The position numbers were made by a program, and so were the translations under genes. The notes beneath the pieces are model-generated. The model was not told the origin of the DNA. It searched no databases and saw nothing but the letters and a program-made list of their open reading frames with translations. Source: Chloroflexota bacterium (lineage in GTDB: Bacteria > Chloroflexota > Anaerolineae > Anaerolineales > Villigracilaceae). From it: 64,000 nucleotides of DNA. Position 1 is the stretch's first letter; every line of letters begins with the position of its first letter. The stretch is taken from assembly GCA_016866215.1 (NCBI GenBank), contig VGNE01000010.1, forward strand, positions 1-64,000, read 5' to 3'. This document shows positions 1-9,776 of this stretch, piece after piece.

Positions 1-386
1 GAGCCTCCCGGACCAGTCGGCGTGCAGCAATTTTGGGTTTGCCCTAATTGCGGATTACCGTTGCATACCTTGAATTGCCAGCAATTGACACAAGGTCCCC
101 ACTCACCCCATCCGGTAGTACAGGTACCCTGATACGTAGAACAGGTAAATCCGCAGTATAAGGTATTATTGTTACAAAACGGAGTACACGTCGTCGCTAT
201 CCCCGGAATACCGTTATCAGGACATAACCCGTTCGTACATACATTGCCGCAGGTGCCGGTAGAACATGCAGGCATGGTGGGGAAAGTCGTCGGAGATCGA
301 TATTGAGCACTAACTTTCGACGCCACTAGAAGAAGCACTATAACAAACACTAAGGATTTTAATAACTTCACAAAGTGAATGCTCAT
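1..386 (-). CDS. Secreted Cys-rich protein, partial (runs off left edge), with TSP1-like WxxWxxC motif
   Basis: Manual translation of minus strand from 386: MSIHFVKLLKSLVFVIVLLLVASKVSAQYRSPTTFPTMPACSTGTCGNVC...GWGEWGPCVNCWQFKVCNGN; signal peptide, many Cys; absent from ORF track because no stop in window. Confidence 0.6.
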   Translation of the reverse strand, partial: MSIHFVKLLKSLVFVIVLLLVASKVSAQYRSPTTFPTMPACSTGTCGNVCTNGLCPDNGIPGIATTCTPFCNNNTLYCGFTCSTYQGTCTTGWGEWGPCVNCWQFKVCNGNPQLGQTQNCCTPTGPGG

Positions 387-421
387 ATCGTGAGCATATC
401 AAAAGCCGGAACTGCTTTCAA

Positions 422-2500
422 TCAATGAAAGATAACCATCATTGGAAATATTATCTTTTGAATCTGATCAGGAAAAAACCCGTGATATTTCGGATCTGTT
501 CTATTAATTCCGGCAATACCAGCTGGAGAGTCTTTTGACGATTGATTAAAGTTGTAATCAAAAGTCATTGAATAAGGCGTATCGTCAAATCCAGGGTTTT
601 TCAACCTGTCAATAGAAGGTCCAGAAATATCCATAAGCTTTTCCAATGACGGCTGTGGAACATTAAGTGTAATGATTGGACCTATACTATTAAAAAATCC
701 ATCTTCCGCACGGAAGATGGGGGATATCTGTGAATGCTGCCCAGACTGAAATTGCTGTTTAAGAAGATTCAAAAACGCGTGCATATTCCCCTCATCACCC
801 ATAATTTCATCGCCTACACCACAAAAAATAATCTTCCAATCGTCGCCTTTTGGATCAGTTCCGCTTTTCGGATCCAACCACTTCGTTGGAAAATAAGTAT
901 AGGGTGTCCCATCAGGTAACTGCGTACGGAACCATGTATTGACGATCTGAACAGGACTGTTTTCAGCCGTTATACCTGGCTCATTCAACGACATATTTTT
1001 GAAAAATCCAAACTTTGAATCTTCTCCGGTTATAGCGTTCTTTACTACATAGATATCCATCATCTTGATACCATCCGTGTGTAACCAACGTGCCAACGCT
1101 TCAGAAGAAAACGGCTGCCCAAATTCTGCAATTACCACACGGAGTGCAATCTCAGGATGTTCAAATGGAATAAACACAGGTTTGCTTGGATCTTTTGAGA
1201 GTTCAGCAGAATACCAAGCCCGCGCTTCCTGAACCCAATACAGCTTTTTGCCGTCTACTGTCGTCATGACCGGGGTATTCCCGTATTCATTTTTACTGGC
1301 GAGGTCTTCGTGCAGCGTATTCGGATCCACCTGCATGGTTTCCGTCACCGGCTGACCCTGCGTATGCAATATCTGTACGCTCGTACTGAATTTGCCCTCT
1401 GCTTCAGCGGTGATGGACGCTTCCAGTCCCCTATGCGCTTTCATCGCAGCTGCCTGCTCGGGCGCAAGAGTCAGGGATTCAATTGCAAACGGTTGGACGA
1501 TCGCGGGATTTTCCACAAACTGCGCGTTACTTCCCGGTGCGTATACGGCGGCGGGGGTGGCGTTTCCGTCTGAAACCCGGGCTGGGGGGGTCATGGTTTC
1601 CGTGGTTATTGCCGGCGCCGTTATGGCGGGAGCCGGGCGGGTTTCCGTCACTATGACGGGTGCTGTCGCCGGCGCGGCACAGCTAGCCAATAGTGCGGAC
1701 AAACTCAAAAGCAACGTTGCCCGACGTTTATTAAACTTTCCAAATGGCAGCAGTGCGGCATACGCGACCGGACTGATTTCCTCAAACGTGCCGAACGGCA
1801 GGAGCGGTTCGGTTCTGGGGGCTTCCGTCTGCGACGTGATGGCAGCCATCTGCATACGGGTATTGAGCGCTTCGACTGCACGGTTTTCTTTCGCTTTGCT
1901 GCCTGATTTCGCCACCCATTGCTCACTTTGTCGTGCCTTATGATTCGTTTTGACCGTTTGACGTTCCCTGTGGGAATTCGTCTGAGAAATTGGCGCCTGG
2001 TCAAAGCCTCCCTGCGGCTGTCCGAATGAACTAGAGGGAATTGCAGCGACGGACCTGCCGCGGAACTTGACCTCTACATGGGAATGCCGGTCGGTATGGC
2101 TGCCGAACCCTGCGTCGCCGGCAACCGTCTGGGAAAGGGACGGTCTGTTGGAGAATAGTTCAGAAACCCGGGGTTGTTTTGCTTCAATAGCGCGTCCCGC
2201 GCCCCAGCGTGATAATTCAGGCACGAAGAATACATTGTTCGCCAGATATTCGTCGGGGTCTTCGGGGTTCGCGCCTTCGAATTCGCCACCTCCCGCCACG
2301 AGTTTGGCGTGCATGTCATTGAAGGCATCCGAAATGTATTTGAGAAAGATCAATCCCAAAACAACGTGCTTGTATTCCGCCGCATCCATGTTGGAGCGCA
2401 TTTTATCCGCGGCTTGCCAGAGGGTTTTTTCGAGTTCGTTGTTTTCAGGCATACAATGATCTCCCGTTGACCTTGTGTGGCGGGAATTATAGCATGGCAA
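422..2500 (-). CDS. Chimeric ORF: HsdM-like N-terminus fused to lipoprotein-like polypeptide; likely start 2452
   Basis: [44 protein letters not shown] matches the type I methylase HsdM N-terminus; later [20 protein letters not shown] resembles a lipoprotein signal. Confidence 0.55.
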   Translation of the reverse strand: MPCYNSRHTRSTGDHCMPENNELEKTLWQAADKMRSNMDAAEYKHVVLGLIFLKYISDAFNDMHAKLVAGGGEFEGANPEDPDEYLANNVFFVPELSRWGAGRAIEAKQPRVSELFSNRPSLSQTVAGDAGFGSHTDRHSHVEVKFRGRSVAAIPSSSFGQPQGGFDQAPISQTNSHRERQTVKTNHKARQSEQWVAKSGSKAKENRAVEALNTRMQMAAITSQTEAPRTEPLLPFGTFEEISPVAYAALLPFGKFNKRRATLLLSLSALLASCAAPATAPVIVTETRPAPAITAPAITTETMTPPARVSDGNATPAAVYAPGSNAQFVENPAIVQPFAIESLTLAPEQAAAMKAHRGLEASITAEAEGKFSTSVQILHTQGQPVTETMQVDPNTLHEDLASKNEYGNTPVMTTVDGKKLYWVQEARAWYSAELSKDPSKPVFIPFEHPEIALRVVIAEFGQPFSSEALARWLHTDGIKMMDIYVVKNAITGEDSKFGFFKNMSLNEPGITAENSPVQIVNTWFRTQLPDGTPYTYFPTKWLDPKSGTDPKGDDWKIIFCGVGDEIMGDEGNMHAFLNLLKQQFQSGQHSQISPIFRAEDGFFNSIGPIITLNVPQPSLEKLMDISGPSIDRLKNPGFDDTPYSMTFDYNFNQSSKDSPAGIAGINRTDPKYHGFFPDQIQKIIFPMMVIFH

Positions 2501-2711
2501 AACAGTCCGCTTTAGCGGGCTTCGTAAAAATAGCCCGACGGTTCATCGTCGGGGCGAGGCAATAGCGTAGGGAATGTCCCTCGAAACCGAACCCAGCCCT
2601 TTCGTTAAATCCCGAAGCGTTTTTCGATTCCCAAATTCATCCTTCATCCCTCATCATTCATCCTTTCCATTGGTATAATTCCGCCACTAAATCATTCGGA
2701 GCACTTCATTC

Positions 2712-5513
2712 ATGAGCAAAAAACTAACAGGTAACCAAATCCGCCAGGATTTTATAGACTTCTTCGTCGAGCACGGACACACCGTTGTGCCGTCCATGTC
2801 ACTTGTGCCGGGTGGAGATTCCACTTTGCTGTTCACCAACTCGGGCATGGTGCAGTTCAAGGATGTGTTCATTGGCACGGATAAGAAGCCGTACAAGCGT
2901 GTCGTGGATTCGCAGAAGTGTATGCGCGTGGCAGGCAAGCACAACGACCTTGACGATGTCGGGCGCGACGATACGCATCATACGTTTTTTGAAATGCTCG
3001 GCAACTGGTCATTTGGTGATTACTATAAGAAAGATGCGATTGCATGGTCGTGGCAGTTGCTGACCGATGTGTGGGGTTTGCCGAAGGATAAAATATACGC
3101 AACTTGTTTTGAAGATGATCAGGGCGATATTCCACGAGACGATGAAGCCGCCGATATTTGGAAGGCACAACCCGGTTTCAACCCCGAACATGTTTTATTT
3201 TTTGGACGCAAGGAAAACTTCTGGCAAATGGCAGAGTTTGGTCCGTGCGGACCGTGTTCCGAAATCCACCTCGATCTCGGCGAAGAACGCGACAATTTGC
3301 GCGGCACAGATCATATCTGCGGTGTGAACGGCGAATGCACGCGCTTCCTCGAACTGTGGAACAACGTTTTCATTCAATACAATCTTTTTGAAGACGGCCG
3401 CCTCGAGCCGCTGCCTGCCAAGCACGTTGACACAGGCATGGGCTTCGAGCGCATCGTCTCCGTTTTACAAGGCGTTGATTCAAATTACAAAACGGATCTC
3501 TTCACGGGTTCGCTTGACGTTCTGCGTTCGCTCACGGGTCACACCGAAAAAGAAATGCTTGCCGATTTCACACCCTATCGCGTCATCTGCGACCACGCCC
3601 GCTCCGCCGCCTTCCTCATCGCCGATGGTGTCGTCCCTGGCAACGGCGGTCGCAACTACGTCACTCGCATGATCATCCGCCGCGCTGCCCGCTTTGGAAC
3701 GAAGATCGGACTCAAGGGACCGTTCCTCGCCAAAGTGGCCGAAGCCGTGATTACGGAATACGGCGACTTTTATCCCGAACTGGAAAAGAACAAGGCGACG
3801 ATTTTAGATAACCTGACTCGAGAAGAAATCCGCTTCGCTCGGACGGTGGAAGCTGGCACTAACCATTTGCAGAATCTACTCACCAATCTCCAATCCTCCA
3901 ATTCTCTGCTTTTAGACGGCCATAAAGCTTTTGACCTCTACGCTACCTACGGCTTACCCTTCGAAATCTCGCGTGACATTGCCCGCGAGCAGGGCCTCGA
4001 TATTGATGAAGCAGGTTTCAGCGCCGCGAAGGAAGAACACAGCAAAGCCTCGGGCGGCGGCAAGGCCATGGGCAAACTCGGCGGCGGGGATGCGGAATTC
4101 TTTGCAGGCATCTTCAAGGAATTACACAAAAACAAAAAACTCGGTGAGCACGGCGTTGAATATGATCCATACACCAGCCTGAAAGTTTCAGGCGAAGTTC
4201 TCGCGTTGATCGTCAACGGTGAAACGGTTCAATCCGCTTCTTTGGATGATACTGTCGAAGTCATCCTCCCGAAGACTGGTTTCTACATCGAGTCTGGCGG
4301 CCAGGTGAAGGATGAAGGTTACATTCGCTCTCTCCCCCTATTTTCGGAGAAAATGGGGGGAGCCGGAGGGGGGCGGGGCGGTTGGGAAATTGAAGTAACT
4401 GATACTCGCAAGCCGTCTGCGGGTGTCATTGTCCATATTGGCACGGTCATTTCCGGTCAGCCCAAAGTGGGTGACCATGCCCTCGCTGAAGTGGACATGC
4501 CCCGCCGCCACGATATCATGCGCAACCACACAGCCACACACTTGCTTCATCATGCGTTGCACGGAGTTTTAGGGAATAGCGCGGTTCAAGCAGGCTCACT
4601 TGTCGCCCCAGATCGCCTGCGCTTCGACTTTAATCACCCCGACGCGATGACCACCGAACAGATCGAACGTGTCGAGAAGATGGTCAATGAAGCCATTGCT
4701 GCAGATATGCCCGTGGTCAAACAAACCAAATCACTCGATGAAGCCAAAAAAGAAGGCGCGATGGCGCTCTTTGGCGAGAAATACGGCGAGACTGTAAGAA
4801 CGATCTCCATTTTGGAGTCGGATGGCGCTAAAGCGCCACTGTCCGACAAAACAGACGGCCAGCTGCCTGACTCCAGAAAATATTCATACGAACTCTGCGG
4901 CGGCACTCACTTGGATCGCACCTCTGACATCGGCGCATTCATCATCGTTAGCGAAGGCTCCGCTGCGGCGGGCATTCGCCGCATCGAAGCGGTCACGGGC
5001 CGTGGCGCGTACGAACTGATCAACAAACGCTTCAAGACTCTCAAACAAACTGCGGATATGTTGAAATCCAGTGTGGAAGAAGTCCCAGCCAAAGTGGAAG
5101 CCTTGCAGGATGAAATTGCCGACCTCAAGAAGGAGCTTGCCAACCTCCGAGCACAGTCCGCTCTTTCCACCTTCCACCTTCAACTTTCCAACCTTCATCC
5201 CATAAATGATGTTAACGTGCTGGCTTTGGAAATTCCCGACTCAAATGTGGATACCCTGCGAATGTTGGCAGATAAATTCCGCGAGAAATATCCCAAAGCG
5301 GGGGCGGCTGTCCTTGTAACAGGATCAACTGTCATCGCAGTAGTGACCGAGGATCTCGTCAAGAAAGGCTTGAAAGCGGGCGATCTCATCACATCCATTG
5401 GCGGCAGAGGCGGCGGACGTTCGAATCTCGCGCAAGGCAGTTTGCCTGATGCGGGACAAGTCAAGGATGCGTTGGCTAAAGTCGTGAAAGTCGTCGAAGA
5501 AAAGGTAAAATAG
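2712..5513 (+). CDS. alaS: Alanine--tRNA ligase
   Basis: GHTVVPSMSLVPGGDSTLLFTNSGMVQFKDVF, HTATHLLHHALH, ELCGGTHLDRT motifs; C-terminal DHHA1-like GGRGGGRSNLAQG. Confidence 0.97.
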   Translation: MSKKLTGNQIRQDFIDFFVEHGHTVVPSMSLVPGGDSTLLFTNSGMVQFKDVFIGTDKKPYKRVVDSQKCMRVAGKHNDLDDVGRDDTHHTFFEMLGNWSFGDYYKKDAIAWSWQLLTDVWGLPKDKIYATCFEDDQGDIPRDDEAADIWKAQPGFNPEHVLFFGRKENFWQMAEFGPCGPCSEIHLDLGEERDNLRGTDHICGVNGECTRFLELWNNVFIQYNLFEDGRLEPLPAKHVDTGMGFERIVSVLQGVDSNYKTDLFTGSLDVLRSLTGHTEKEMLADFTPYRVICDHARSAAFLIADGVVPGNGGRNYVTRMIIRRAARFGTKIGLKGPFLAKVAEAVITEYGDFYPELEKNKATILDNLTREEIRFARTVEAGTNHLQNLLTNLQSSNSLLLDGHKAFDLYATYGLPFEISRDIAREQGLDIDEAGFSAAKEEHSKASGGGKAMGKLGGGDAEFFAGIFKELHKNKKLGEHGVEYDPYTSLKVSGEVLALIVNGETVQSASLDDTVEVILPKTGFYIESGGQVKDEGYIRSLPLFSEKMGGAGGGRGGWEIEVTDTRKPSAGVIVHIGTVISGQPKVGDHALAEVDMPRRHDIMRNHTATHLLHHALHGVLGNSAVQAGSLVAPDRLRFDFNHPDAMTTEQIERVEKMVNEAIAADMPVVKQTKSLDEAKKEGAMALFGEKYGETVRTISILESDGAKAPLSDKTDGQLPDSRKYSYELCGGTHLDRTSDIGAFIIVSEGSAAAGIRRIEAVTGRGAYELINKRFKTLKQTADMLKSSVEEVPAKVEALQDEIADLKKELANLRAQSALSTFHLQLSNLHPINDVNVLALEIPDSNVDTLRMLADKFREKYPKAGAAVLVTGSTVIAVVTEDLVKKGLKAGDLITSIGGRGGGRSNLAQGSLPDAGQVKDALAKVVKVVEEKVK

Positions 5514-5528
5514 ATTTCGGAGGCTCCT

Positions 5529-5741
5529 ATGCGTAAAACATTCACCGCTGTCGTGGAAAAAGATTCTGATACTGGTCTGTACGTTGGCTACGTCCCTGGT
5601 TTTCCAGGCGCGCATACTCAGGCTGAAACGCTTGACGAGTTGCGCGATAACCTTCGGGAAGTAATCGAAATGCTTCTTGAGGATGGCGAACCTGAATTCG
5701 AAACAGAGTTTATCGGCACGCAGGAAGTTGTTGTAGCATAA
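5529..5741 (+). CDS. hicB: HicB family antitoxin
   Basis: MRKTFTAVVEKDSDTGLYVGYVPGFPGAHTQAETLDELRDNLREVIEMLLE, typical HicB fold sequence. Confidence 0.88.
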   Translation: MRKTFTAVVEKDSDTGLYVGYVPGFPGAHTQAETLDELRDNLREVIEMLLEDGEPEFETEFIGTQEVVVA

Positions 5742-5743
5742 CC

Positions 5744-5968
5744 ATGTCAAAGCCGCCTGTCCTAAAACCGAAGGAAGTCACCGCCATTTTGGAGAGACTT
5801 AGTTTTGTGGAGGTGCGGCAACGCGGTTCTCATCGTCAATTTCGCCATGCCAATGGGCGCGGAACCACCGTCCCATTTCATGCGGGCCGTGATATTTCGC
5901 CAATCTTGCTGAGACAAATTGCCAAAGACATCGGCCTCACCGTCGAAGAATTTCTCCGTCATCGCTAA
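5744..5968 (+). CDS. hicA: HicA family toxin (YcfA-like mRNA interferase)
   Basis: GSHRQFRHANGRGTTVPFHAGRDISPILLRQIAKDIGLTVEEFL, HicA signature. Confidence 0.88.
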   Translation: MSKPPVLKPKEVTAILERLSFVEVRQRGSHRQFRHANGRGTTVPFHAGRDISPILLRQIAKDIGLTVEEFLRHR

Positions 5969-6104
5969 CGCAAGTGGACTCCTCACTGGCATCGGAGGCA
6001 AAGGCGGCGGGCGTCCCAATCTTGCGCAAGGCAGTTTACCTGATGGCAATGTCAGCCAGGCGTTGAGTAAAGTTGTAAAAACTGTCAAAGAGAAACTGAA
6101 ATAA
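5969..6104 (+). pseudogene. Second, diverged copy of the alaS 3' end (no start, remnant)
   Basis: NASGLLTGIGGKGGGRPNLAQGSLPDGNVSQALSKVVKTVKEKLK aligns with AlaS tail KAGDLITSIGGRGGGRSNLAQGSLPDAGQVKDALAKVVKVVEEKVK. Confidence 0.85.
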
Positions 6105-6164
6105 AAAATTGTAGTAGTGACTTCAGTCACTCGGACGGCTAAAGCCATTACTACGTTTGGACAA

Positions 6165-6203
6165 TGCCTCCCTGTTCCAGCGAAAGGGAGGCGTTTTGTT
6201 TTT
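6165..6203 (+). terminator. Intrinsic terminator-like hairpin
   Basis: gcctccctgttccagcgaaagggaggc followed by gttttgttttttc. Confidence 0.6.
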
Positions 6204-6287
6204 TCGACTTGTCTACCTGTCTACCTGTTTATCTGCGTGCGCACAATTGCATTTATCTGTCATTTCAAGCGTTATAATCATCTCATC

Positions 6288-7403
6288 ATGACCAGGCAAA
6301 AAGTAGTGGTCGCCATGTCTGGCGGCGTGGATTCTTCTATAGCTGCGGCTCTGCTTAAACAGCAGGGTTATGATGTTACCGGTATGATGCTGCGCTTGTG
6401 GTCTGAACCCGGCAAGGAAGAATCCAACCGTTGTTGCACGCCCGATGCAATGGCACAGGCGCGGCGCGTGGCGGGAATACTCGATATTCCATTTTATGTG
6501 ATCGATGCGAAGGAAGTTTTCAAGGACACGGTTGTGCAATATTTTCTGGATGGATACGCGCGCGGCGAAACGCCAAACCCGTGTTTAATATGCAATCGTC
6601 AGATCCGCTGGACCTTTCTTTTGAACCACGCGCTTGCGTTAGGGGCGGAGTTTATGGCAACGGGGCATTACGTGCGAAGGATGAAGGATGAAGGCGGAAG
6701 GATAAAGTTGTTACGTGCAGTTGATCACTTGAAAGACCAATCGTATGTTTTACATGTCTTGAAACAGGATCAGCTTGCTCATGCGCTTTTTCCTGTAGGT
6801 GAGTATCCCAAGACCGAGATACGACGCCTCGCCGCGGATTTTGGACTGCCGACTGCTTCGAGAGCAGATTCCCAGGATTTGTGTTTTCTCGCTGGCGATG
6901 ATTATCGTAATTTCCTCCAACGCAACGCGCCTGAGATGTTGAAGCCTGGCGAAATTGTTAGGACCGATGGCAAGTCAATCGGTCAGCACAACGGACTGGC
7001 AAACTACACCATCGGTCAGCGCAAGGGATTGAATGTCGCATCACCTGTACCTTTGTATGTCATCACGAAACACGCAACACCCTTCGACGATGCTCAGGGC
7101 AGGCGCAACATATTGGTTGTTGGCACATTGGAAGAACTCGGTTTCACAGAATTAACCGCGCGCGATGTCAACTGGATTTCAGGCGAAGCGCCGCGTGAAC
7201 CGTTCCGTGCTCAGGTGAAGATTCGTTATACGGCGAAAGAGGCCGAGGCGCTGGTCAGCCCAATGGAAGGGGAGCAGGCTAGTCCTGAGCAAGGTCGAAG
7301 GGCTTCGGTTAAGTTTGATGCGCCAGTTCGGGATGTGACGGCAGGTCAGGCGGCAGTGTTCTATCAAGGTGAGGTGATGCTTGGTGGCGGAATCATCACT
7401 TAA
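6288..7403 (+). CDS. mnmA: tRNA-specific 2-thiouridylase MnmA
   Basis: MSGGVDSSIAAALLKQQGYDVTGMMLRLW, CNRQIRW, TPNPCLICN, YTIGQRKGL motifs; start at 6288. Confidence 0.95.
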   Translation: MTRQKVVVAMSGGVDSSIAAALLKQQGYDVTGMMLRLWSEPGKEESNRCCTPDAMAQARRVAGILDIPFYVIDAKEVFKDTVVQYFLDGYARGETPNPCLICNRQIRWTFLLNHALALGAEFMATGHYVRRMKDEGGRIKLLRAVDHLKDQSYVLHVLKQDQLAHALFPVGEYPKTEIRRLAADFGLPTASRADSQDLCFLAGDDYRNFLQRNAPEMLKPGEIVRTDGKSIGQHNGLANYTIGQRKGLNVASPVPLYVITKHATPFDDAQGRRNILVVGTLEELGFTELTARDVNWISGEAPREPFRAQVKIRYTAKEAEALVSPMEGEQASPEQGRRASVKFDAPVRDVTAGQAAVFYQGEVMLGGGIIT

Positions 7404-7482
7404 AAGATTTGCGCGTAGCCAATTTGTTATATTGATTATGATTACTGAAGTTTGCATTCCATAAACAAGGAGAATTACCCTA

Positions 7483-9411
7483 ATGAACCATCGTATTGAA
7501 TCTTTAATGTCGGCTCGTTTGTTTATTGTGCCGCAGTTTGCTAAAGAACGCATTTATTTCCTGAGCAACCTCTCCGGGCATTTGAGTCTGTATGCCATGT
7601 TTTATGGCGGCAGTGTGCCTGAACCGCTTCTGCCATCGCATATTGCGTTGCAGAATCCGCATCTGATCGACGGGCATTCATTTTTTGCCTTCCCTGAGAT
7701 AGATAAAATTCTCGTGATGATCGACCAGGATGGCGATGAAAACTATCAGCCCATGCTGATCCCGCTGGATGGCGGTTTTCCTGAACCAGCTTTTAACAAT
7801 TTCTTTGCCAAATATCGTGTGCATCTTGGCGAATGCGATCGTGAGAAAGCCATTGTTTATCTGCTGGCTGAGCGACGGGATAAACCGTTGCAGGAAACCT
7901 ATCGTGCGGATTTGAAGACGGGTAAGTTGACGAAGATCGCAGAAAGCGCTTGGGGATTTGGTGTGACTGGATACAGCCGCGATCACAGCCGGCTTTTGCT
8001 CGGCACTGGTTATTCAGTGGGTGACGGGGTGCTCTACTTGTGGTCGAAAGGCAAGTTAAAGCTACTTTATGGGAAACCTTTGGAAGAGCGCAAAAAGGAT
8101 GAAGAAGTTCCATTGAATGGTCTCGGCGGGGCTGTGTTTTCGCCGAGCGGGCAGGGCGCGATTGTATTCAACGCCGTCTTTGAAGATACCTTTAGCCTCG
8201 GTTACATGGATTTGAAAAAAACGGGTGAATTGACGCCGATAAAGCTCAAAGGTGTGGCGCATACCGGCGTTGGAGAAATGGTGGAGATCAGCCATCTGGC
8301 ACAGCCCCCTGCGGGAAAAGACAACCGTTATCTCGTGCAATTCAATATTGACGGATGTTCATGGGCGTACGAGGGAATCTTCGACGAACAAAAACTTATT
8401 ATGAATCTCAAGTATATTTTGGTTGGTCCTGAACCTTTTGATAATGGCATGTTGGAGCATCTTGATTACGATAGCCTTGAAGATGTGTTTACTATATCCT
8501 TCTCCACAGCCACTTCGCCGACCCAGATTTATACTATTGAAGGAGATAAGCGAAATGATCTTGCCCTGCATACCAATGAAAAGATTTTAGGTATTGACGA
8601 GGCTTATCTTTCGAAGGGTGAGGATGCTTCGTTTACCTCACATGATGGTTTGCGGGTCTCGGCGCGTCTTTATCTTCCATCCAAATTCCTTGGATTCAAG
8701 GGCAGGCGCCCTTTGGTTTACTATATTCATGGCGGTCCGCAGGGACAGGAGCGCCCGGATTTCGCCTGGTTCTCCATGCCGCTGATTCAGTTCCTGACAT
8801 TACGCGGATTTGCTGTCTTTGTTCCGAATGTGCGCGGCTCCACTGGCTATGGACTTTCTTATACAAAACACGTTGACCGAGATTGGGGCGGGCAGGATAG
8901 ACTCGATCATGTCCATGCGATGACGAAGGTTTTGCCTAAAGACAAACGTGTAGATGCGTCACGCGCGGCGGTGGTTGGGCGTTCTTACGGCGGATACATG
9001 ACTTTGATGCAAGCCGGTCTTCATCCGAACTTATGGAAGGCTTCGTGTGACATGTTCGGACCTTACGACTTGTTGACCTTCTCCGAGCGCATTCCTGAAA
9101 CATGGAAGCCATATTTCAGGATCTCAATTGGCGACCCGGCGGAACCCAAAGACAAAGCCTTCCTTGTTGAGCGTTCGCCTAAAACCCACCTCGCAAACAT
9201 GAAAGCTCCGATGTTGGTGATTCAAGGACGAAACGATCCGCGCGTGGTCGCGGCGGAATCGGAGGATTTGGTCAAACAATTGCGGGCGAAAGGCAAACGT
9301 CTGGAGTTGTTGATCTTTGAAGATGAAGGCCACGATGTGTTAAAGTATGAAAACCGCGTGACCTGTTATAACGCCATCACCGATTTCTTCACGAAGTATC
9401 TCAAACCTTAA
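7483..9411 (+). CDS. S9 family prolyl oligopeptidase-type peptidase
   Basis: YYIHGGPQGQERPDF, VVGRSYGGYMTL (GxSxGG), EDEGHDV catalytic motifs. Confidence 0.9.
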   Translation: MNHRIESLMSARLFIVPQFAKERIYFLSNLSGHLSLYAMFYGGSVPEPLLPSHIALQNPHLIDGHSFFAFPEIDKILVMIDQDGDENYQPMLIPLDGGFPEPAFNNFFAKYRVHLGECDREKAIVYLLAERRDKPLQETYRADLKTGKLTKIAESAWGFGVTGYSRDHSRLLLGTGYSVGDGVLYLWSKGKLKLLYGKPLEERKKDEEVPLNGLGGAVFSPSGQGAIVFNAVFEDTFSLGYMDLKKTGELTPIKLKGVAHTGVGEMVEISHLAQPPAGKDNRYLVQFNIDGCSWAYEGIFDEQKLIMNLKYILVGPEPFDNGMLEHLDYDSLEDVFTISFSTATSPTQIYTIEGDKRNDLALHTNEKILGIDEAYLSKGEDASFTSHDGLRVSARLYLPSKFLGFKGRRPLVYYIHGGPQGQERPDFAWFSMPLIQFLTLRGFAVFVPNVRGSTGYGLSYTKHVDRDWGGQDRLDHVHAMTKVLPKDKRVDASRAAVVGRSYGGYMTLMQAGLHPNLWKASCDMFGPYDLLTFSERIPETWKPYFRISIGDPAEPKDKAFLVERSPKTHLANMKAPMLVIQGRNDPRVVAAESEDLVKQLRAKGKRLELLIFEDEGHDVLKYENRVTCYNAITDFFTKYLKP

Positions 9412-9414
9412 TCC

Positions 9415-9693
9415 ATGACCTTGCCGACTCTGCTCCTGGCCTTGCTAATTGCATTGCTTTCCGGCGTGCTGTTTCATATTCTGCGCGGTGGTGGCGGATG
9501 GCGCTTGCTTTTGTATCTTGGGTTAAGCACGCTGGGTTTCGCCCTGGGACAATGGCTCAGCATGTGGTTAGGTTGGAATTTGTTTATGTTCGGCGCGCTG
9601 GATATTGGCATGGGAGTGATCGGAAGTGTGGCGATCTTGATGCTTGGGGAGTGGTTGAGTCGCATCGAAGTACAAAAAGAAAGCGGTGTATAA
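9415..9693 (+). CDS. Small membrane protein
   Basis: 92 aa, several hydrophobic segments. Confidence 0.6.
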   Translation: MTLPTLLLALLIALLSGVLFHILRGGGGWRLLLYLGLSTLGFALGQWLSMWLGWNLFMFGALDIGMGVIGSVAILMLGEWLSRIEVQKESGV

Positions 9694-9776
9694 TCTGCGC
9701 CCGTTGGAAAGAGAAGTGACAGTCACCTTTAAGGTGACTGTCACTTACTAAATATTGAAAGAGGATAAACAAAAAA

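Noticed and set aside
1705-2004. Arg-rich antisense/overlapping ORFs across 422-5500
   Set aside because: High-GC shadow ORFs of longer coding frames, no start context.
5919-6104. ORF track protein MPKTSASPSK...KTVKEKLK as a real gene
   Set aside because: Its first part is hicA out of frame and the rest is the alaS tail relic; no SD or sensible start.
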